Source of the DNA: Prinsepia uniflora
Taxonomy: Eukaryota > Streptophyta > Magnoliopsida > Rosales > Rosaceae
DNA: 64,000 bases
NCBI GenBank assembly: GCA_032719365.1
Contig: CM064862.1
Span: 56,263,840 to 56,327,839, forward strand
Direction: 5' to 3'
The position numbers and the translations under genes are program-made. The notes beneath the pieces were generated by a model, which had not been told where the DNA came from, did not search any database, and worked only from the letters and a program-made list of their open reading frames with translations. Positions 59,062 to 64,000 of this stretch are shown piece by piece (the first letter of the stretch is position 1; every line of letters starts with the position of its first letter).

Positions 59062-59565
59062 ATGCCAGCAGGGAAGGCCAAGACAGAGTATGCAGTGGTA
59101 GCAGTGGACTACTTCACAAAGTGGGTAGAGGTAAAGGCTTTGGCTTCCATCACCACGGCCCAGATTGAAACGTTCGTCTTCCAGAACATTATTTGTCGTT
59201 TCAGTCTCCCTCACACAATTGTCACGAACAACGGAAAGAAATTTGACAACGCACGCTTCTGTACCTTTTGTGACAGACACAATATCAGTCTCTACTTCGC
59301 TTCACCAGCTCACCCTCAATCCAATGGACAGGTAGAAGCCATCAAAAAAATCATCAAGCACACGCTGAAAACGCAGCTAGACGAGGCCAAGGGCAAGTGG
59401 TCTGAAATCCTCCCCAATGCACTCCGGTCTTATCGGACTTCCTACCTCACATCGACAAATGAAACCCTCTTCTCACTGACCTTCGGAACGGAAGCAGTCA
59501 TCCCTGCTAAACTGAACGAAATTTCTTACCGAGTATCGACCTATGAACCTGAACACAAGGAGTAG
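59062..59565 (+). pseudogene. Integrase catalytic core of Y with Asp-to-Asn change
   Basis: VVAVDYFTKWVEVKAL contains the first Asp. SLPHTIVTNNGKKFDN is the place of the second, normally TDNG, but here codon 59227-59229 is AAC (Asn). The Glu is in SNGQVEAIKK. The following WSEILPNALRSYRTSY…FGTEAVIPAKL is typical. A TAG (59563-59565) ends the frame just before the C-terminal part. The substitution alone would abolish strand transfer. Confidence 0.88.
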
Positions 59566-59903
59566 GCTAACCTAAGAAACATTGCCTCAGAACACAAGGA
59601 GCAGGTTAACCTCAGAAACACAAGGAGTAGGCTAACCTCAGAAACATTGCCTGCAAGCAGCGACTCTGCAATTACCATAACTCCAGAGTCAAACACCGGG
59701 GTTTTCAGGAAGGAGACTGGGTCCTTCGGAAGGTCAGCCTTGCCACCAAGGACAACTCAGCCGGAACTCTCGGCCCAAATTGGGAAGGCCCCTACCGAGT
59801 TACAAGAATCTGCCGACCCGTCACCTATGAATTGGAAGACTCAAGTGGGCGAAAACTGGGCCACCCATGGAATGCCGACCACCTGAAGAAATACTTCATT
59901 TAA
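59566..59903 (+). pseudogene. Integrase C-terminal region of Y with local triplication
   Basis: 59550-59650 contains three imperfect copies of ACACAAGGAG(T/C)AGG(C/T)TAACCT…AGAAACATTGCC, a local duplication that destroys the frame. Beyond it another frame reads FQEGDWVLRKVS, GTLGPNWEGPYRV and HPWNADHLKKYF before TAA at 59901-59903, which is the usual end of Tat integrase. Confidence 0.75.
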
Positions 59904-60004
59904 ACATTGTATTTTTTCTTCATCTTATAACTTGCTGTAATTTGCCGATTATGGCGCCCGTTATTTATGAACTCTTCCATTTACCCAGCATTTGTAACGT
60001 AAAG

Positions 60005-60800
60005 CTAACATGGACTCAAACATACGAGTCGGTGTACAGCCCTACTCGGCTTGCACTAAAATTTGGACTCAAACATACGAGTCGCGGTTCGGTCTTACTC
60101 GGCTTACACCCAAACACTTGCTATTTTGACTCAAACTTTCGAGTCGGTGTACAGCCCTACTCGGCTTGCACCAATATTTAGACTAAACAAACGAGTCGTG
60201 GTTCGGTCTTACTCGGCCTACACCCCAACACTTGGTATTTTTTACTCACACATACGAGTCAGTGTATAGCTTTACTCGGCTTACACCAACACTTTGACTC
60301 AAACAAACAAGTCGGGGTTCGGTCTTACTCGACCTATACCCCAACACTTGCTATTTTGACTCAAACTTCTGAGTCGGTGTATAGCCTTACTCGGCTTGCA
60401 CCAACACCTAGACTAAACAAACGAGTCAGGGTTCAATCTTACTCGGCCTACACCCCAACACTTGGAATTTTTAACTCACACATACGAGTCGGTGTATAGC
60501 CTTACTCGGCTTACACCAACACTTTGACTCAAACAAACGAGTTGGGGTTCGGTCTTACTCTGCCTACACCCCAACACTTGCTATTTTGATTCAAACTTCC
60601 AAGTCAGTGTACAGCCTTACTCGGCTTGCACCAACACCTAGACTAAACAAACGAGTCGGGGTTCGGTCTTACTCTACCTACACCCCAACACTTGACATTT
60701 TTGACTCACACATACGAATCGGTGTATAGCTTTACTCGGCTTGCACCAACACCTTGACTCAAACATTGGAGTCGGTGTACACCCACACTCAGACAAACAG
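60005..60800. repeat. Tandem array in the 3' region of element Y
   Basis: Units of about 118-122 bp are each made of two related halves: GACTCAAAC…CGAGTCGGTGTA(C/T)AGCC and ACTAAACAAACGAGTCG(T/G)GGTTCGGTC, each followed by TTACTCGGC(T/C)T. About six to seven units are visible. Short tandem arrays next to the 3' LTR are common in Tat elements. The short frames across it are artefacts of the repeat. Confidence 0.88.
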
Positions 60801-62192
60801 GCAAATCGAAGGGATACTCAGTCTACAATTTTGTTCCGGGAAAGTCAGATTTCATTCAATGTGCAGACCTATTATGCTCAGTCTGCAGGCGACAGGACCC
60901 GTCCCAATCCCACTGGGACCACCCGGGGACGTGCCCCGCTCCCGTCTGACAATGACTCTAAACATACCAAAATCACCCTTAAATAAAAACCGAAGACTTA
61001 AATAGATAGATAACGTACAACCACAGTGTTTAAAGTGATACTGTCAGACAAGGGAAAGTAAAATACAACATGTGAGCACAATAATCAGAGTACATTTATT
61101 CGGTGCTCAACCTACCCACAAGTGGGTGTACAGGTGCACAGCTAGGCAAACTAAACCTCTGCCTCCTCCTCCGGGTCCTCCTTCTCTATTTCCGTGTCAG
61201 GGTCTGGAGGGGTCAGTAAAACAAGGGTGAGTGGGCCAAAAATAACAGTTTAGAAATCAATTTAATAATAAAATAATCATAAGGTTTTACCCCTCCGTTT
61301 TCCAAATCTTGCATGCGGTGAAAACACAATATCATAACCATAAAACCACAATAATAATCGAAAGGAGAAACTAACATATCAGTGCACTGTAAAACCCAAC
61401 CCAAATGATGTCACGGTTCTAAGGCTACGCGTTGCCACTCAGGGTCTCACACCCGAGACTCTCTAGGTACATCAGCTCCCGGTATCCCGGTCACTGCCCG
61501 AGGTATATGAACATGCCTTCCTGAGAGTAAGCAGCCCAACGGGGGTCAACTCCACTCAGTCAGGGCCCCGTGACTACTCCAGGGTCCACCCAGGCCATAG
61601 ACCCTCCCTGGAGGAGACAATATACACAGGTAGGAAAGTACAGTACAATAATAGTATGGTTTACCCTATGTCCCCCGGACATCCCAAACAAAATCCACAT
61701 ATAATCCAGACGGGTCTCATGCCCAAAACATTGTAATAGCATATATAAACAGTTCATAAGACTCATCGAAATCATAAGTGGAAATAGTAAAACAGTTTAT
61801 GCATGCAAGCCTTTTATAAATCAAACAGCCCACTCACACTCGGTCCTTGCTGCTCAACGATCTCTAAAAACCTGTATTTTTATACCTGAGGGTTACTTAA
61901 GGACCCTATAACATCAATACCAAGACCCTAGAACAGATCCGCCTCAAAATCGCATCCCGGGCACTATTCCCGGTGCTTCAAACCCCATTTTGACTAAAAT
62001 AACGATCTCCGATCGACACGAAACCACCTCCATTGGATCCGTATCGTCGAAACCTTGAAAATGGTACCGGCCCCACCAAAATCACTGTTCACACGCGCCC
62101 CCACGCGCCTGGTCAACGCGTGGGTCAACGCTGCTACAGTACTGCTGACGTCAGCAGTGACGTCATCACTGACACTTGTCAGGTGACACGTG

Positions 62193-62768
62193 TAGGGGTG
62201 GGCACGGTTCGGTATGGTACAAAATTGATCGATACCAGAACCATACCATTAAATTTTAATCGGTACGGTACGATTCGGTATTCAATATTTTAAAAGTGAA
62301 ATCAGATCGTACCGTACCAATTAAGTTCGGTACGGTTTCGGTATGGTTTCGATTTTGAGCCAAAATTTTGTTTGTGATTATAAAGCAAGGAAAAGACTAA
62401 AGAAAAAGGAAACCTACATTTATGAAGGACTTAGTTTTCAAATATGTATTGAAGAAGTTGTACTAAGTTGAAGATATCAACTCTTAGAAGCTAAATTAAG
62501 ACATGTATGGTCATATCAACTCTTGAAAAAGGTCTAATAAACCAATAAGAAATAAATTTAATTATTTAAAAAAAATTCTAATTCGGTACGGTATCGGTAC
62601 GGGACGGTTTTTTAAAATATCGATACCGAAACCGTACCGAATTATATCGGTACGGTTTCGGTACCGTACCAATCATACAACGGTTTTACTATTCGGTTTT
62701 TTTTTTTCGGTATGGTTTGATCTGAAACGGTACGGTTTCGGTATTTTGGTTCCATGTGCCCAGCTCTA
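62193..62768. mobile_element. hAT MITE, 576 bp, in LTR Z
   Basis: The ends TAGGGGTGGGCACGG and CATGTGCCCAGCTCTA form imperfect terminal inverted repeats. Perfect 8-bp duplications GACACGTG flank it (62185-62192 and 62769-62776). The subterminal zones are packed with GGTACGGT/ACCGTACC, and the centre (62350-62570) is AT-rich and non-coding. It needs a hAT transposase from elsewhere. Confidence 0.92.
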
Positions 62769-62818
62769 GACACGTGGCATGTTCTGATTGGTCCCTGGTC
62801 TGACAACATCTGACAGGA

Positions 62819-62863
62819 TGACGTCATCATGACGTCAGAAGTGACGTCAGCATGATGACGTCA
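62819..62863. promoter_or_regulatory. Cluster of four TGACGTCA octamers in LTR Z
   Basis: TGACGTCA occurs at 62819, 62830, 62842 and 62856. Two more copies lie on the other side of the hAT MITE at 62146 and 62158. This palindrome is the classic binding site of TGA-type bZIP factors. Use as an LTR promoter element is inferred from its dense clustering. Confidence 0.55.
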
Positions 62864-64000
62864 TCATGCTACAGTACCGGGTCAGACCCGTTTGACTGGA
62901 ATCGGGTCGCCGTCGACCCACGGCTTGACCCGATTCCACCGTACGATTCCGGCCACCATTTTCGACGGGATTCATCCCTATAGGGTCGTCTAGGTCCGTT
63001 CTATGGCTCTACAATCTCAAAACAGGAAGAAAACTAGGAGAAACTCACCAGTCCGTCGTTGAAACTCATGGTCAAAGTCCGATTATCTTCTCCGGTGATC
63101 CACGCCGTCTCAGTCGTCCAACCTGGTCCCAAACAGCTCGTCTCTCACCCTAGGACAATTCTATCATCAAAAAATCGATTTCCTAGCATCAACATAGGTT
63201 GGTTCGAAACAGGGGAGTAAAAACGGGTTCTCGGGTTTTGGGTCTCACCGCCGCCGTGTCGCCGCCGCAGGCTTCGCTGTCGTCCAGTTACGCTACTGGG
63301 GTCCTCACGGTGTAGCCTGGAGCTTCCCTTGCGTCGAGGTGCGGTGGATGTCGTGGTTTGCTTCTTGGACCCGATTCTTCTGTGTTTCGGGTCTGAGTTT
63401 GCACGGGGTTTTCAGACGGGGAAAACGGGCCGGTGGTCGCGGGTGATGCACGATGATGATGAGTAGATGATGGTGGTGTTGTTGGTGGTTGGCTGGTGCG
63501 ATGAGGGTGGCTGGTTCGATCGCCTGGTTTGAGAGAAAATGGAAGGAGATGCACGGGTTAGGGGGGGCTGAATGTGTTTGTGTGTGTTTGAGAGAAAACA
63601 GAGAGAGATCGTGCATGAATAAGGAAAAATCAGAATAAATGGAGGGCTGGGATTAGTTTAGGCAGAAATCCAAGGGATGGGGTTAAATGGAGGGAAAATA
63701 AATGAATATAAAATAGGTAAATAGTGTAATGTTGCTTTATTGGAATAGTATGGGCTTGGATGGGTGACACTTGTCACCAATCCACTGGTTGGATTTAAAT
63801 ATTAGTTGGCACGGATTCCCATAATAAATTATTATTTTATTCCGTTGTTCTCGGTTCGTAAATTCCGCTAAAATGCTTCCTTGACCATAACTTCTTCATA
63901 CGAACTCTGATTTCGGCGTGCCGCCTGTCTACGGATTCATGACGTCCCGACCTATGTCATAGTCATGGGTCAAAGTCCAAATTGTTTCCTGGGTCAAAAG

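Larger units (their letters stand above)
46181..60889 (+). mobile_element. Tat-lineage Ty3-gypsy retrotransposon Y, broken by insertions
   Basis: The order is 5' LTR, tRNA primer site, gag, protease, RT, RNase H, a second archaeal-type RNase H, integrase and a 3' tandem array. The second RNase H is the hallmark of the Tat lineage. Three insertions interrupt it: X at 47030-53561, a mini solo LTR at 55288-55688, and Z from 60890 on. The 3' LTR is not in the window. From 55694 to 58844 the coding frame is continuous apart from four nonsense codons (56082, 56568, 57645 and 57993). Confidence 0.9.
60890..64000 (-). mobile_element. LTR Z (Tekay/Del-like), inserted in Y, end beyond window
   Basis: It starts CGACAGGACCCGTCCC (T of TG changed to C) and retains family blocks to the window end: GATCGACACGAAACC (62009-62023), a palindrome at 63758-63783, and TTTCGGCGTGCCGCCTGTCTACGGATTCATGACGTCCCG-type sequence from 63910. 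Comparison with F and G suggests the TTACA end lies a few hundred bases past the window. It holds a hAT MITE. Whether it is solo or part of a full element cannot be seen. Confidence 0.8.

Noticed and set aside
56673..59565. Endogenous pararetrovirus origin for the RT region
   Set aside because: The order RT, RNase H, archaeal-type RNase H, integrase with LTR and primer site is that of a Tat Ty3-gypsy element; there is no movement-protein or capsid region of pararetrovirus type.
60005..60800. CRISPR-like regularly spaced repeats
   Set aside because: Units are adjacent and diverged with no unique spacers, in a plant retroelement 3' region; it is a tandem repeat.
63288..63616. Overlapping Pro/His/Ser-rich minus-strand frames
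   Set aside because: They sit in LTR Z near GATGATG and GGTGGTG repeats; the frames overlap in different registers and show low-complexity translations only.

Overview
This window is nuclear DNA from a eudicot plant, probably a woody rosid, although the species cannot be fixed from the sequence. It is AT-rich, has intron-containing genes with GT-AG splice sites, and is mostly nested LTR retrotransposons and non-autonomous DNA transposons. Only two genes look intact, and they are convergent neighbours. One is a KIX8/KIX9-like co-repressor adaptor with an EAR motif (32815-34622, plus strand, four exons and possibly a fifth). The other is an NT-C2 (EEIG1/EHBP1 N-terminal domain) protein (35622-38096, minus strand, three exons, 628 residues).

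Left arm (1-19961): this is one Tekay/Del-like Ty3-gypsy element (H) on the minus strand that has been invaded repeatedly. Its left LTR is split by an Athila-type element that has no coding capacity (1-8724), and that element's own LTR holds a 2.74-kb solo LTR (3995-6732, TSD TGTAG). H's internal region is only about 650 bp and keeps just the start of gag. Its right LTR carries an aged hAT-like element (11943-13070) and, two bases before its end, a 3-kb solo LTR (13728-19954, TSD CTTTA) that is itself split by another 3-kb solo LTR (14639-17800).

Middle (19962-32814): degraded LTR relics are followed by a 5'-truncated L1-type LINE tail with zf-RVT and RNase H domains (22707-24285), a CGATAT-rich inverted-repeat transposon holding a GC-rich island (24550-26039), and a deleted LTR pair (26620-29877). 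AT-rich intergenic DNA then leads to the genes.

Gene island and right flank (32815-46180): the two genes are followed by two copies of one roughly 900-bp hAT-type non-autonomous family. They lie at 38292-39195 (TSD GTTTTATT) and 41732-42634 (TSD AATTCATC). The first sits less than 200 bp upstream of the NT-C2 start codon. The rest is AT-rich sequence with no supported gene.

Right arm (46181-64000): this is a Tat-lineage Ty3-gypsy element (Y) on the plus strand with 5' LTR, primer site, gag, protease, RT, two RNase H domains, integrase and a 3' tandem-repeat array. Three insertions break it. A pol-less Tekay element (X, 47030-53561, TSD GACAA) splits gag and itself contains a 3.45-kb solo LTR (48126-51574, TSD TATAG). 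A 401-bp mini solo LTR (55288-55688, TSD TACAC) also interrupts gag. A further minus-strand LTR (60890 to beyond the window) carries a 576-bp hAT MITE (62193-62768, TSD GACACGTG). Y is dead: it has nonsense codons, frameshifts, a protease lacking its active-site segment and an integrase with a catalytic Asp replaced by Asn.

Most of the large LTRs belong to one related family (TGTAACGACC at one end, CTGTCA or CTATCA at the other). They share conserved blocks, including a TGACACTTGTCA-centred palindrome. At least five exist as solo LTRs with matching target-site duplications, so LTR-LTR recombination appears to have been frequent here.
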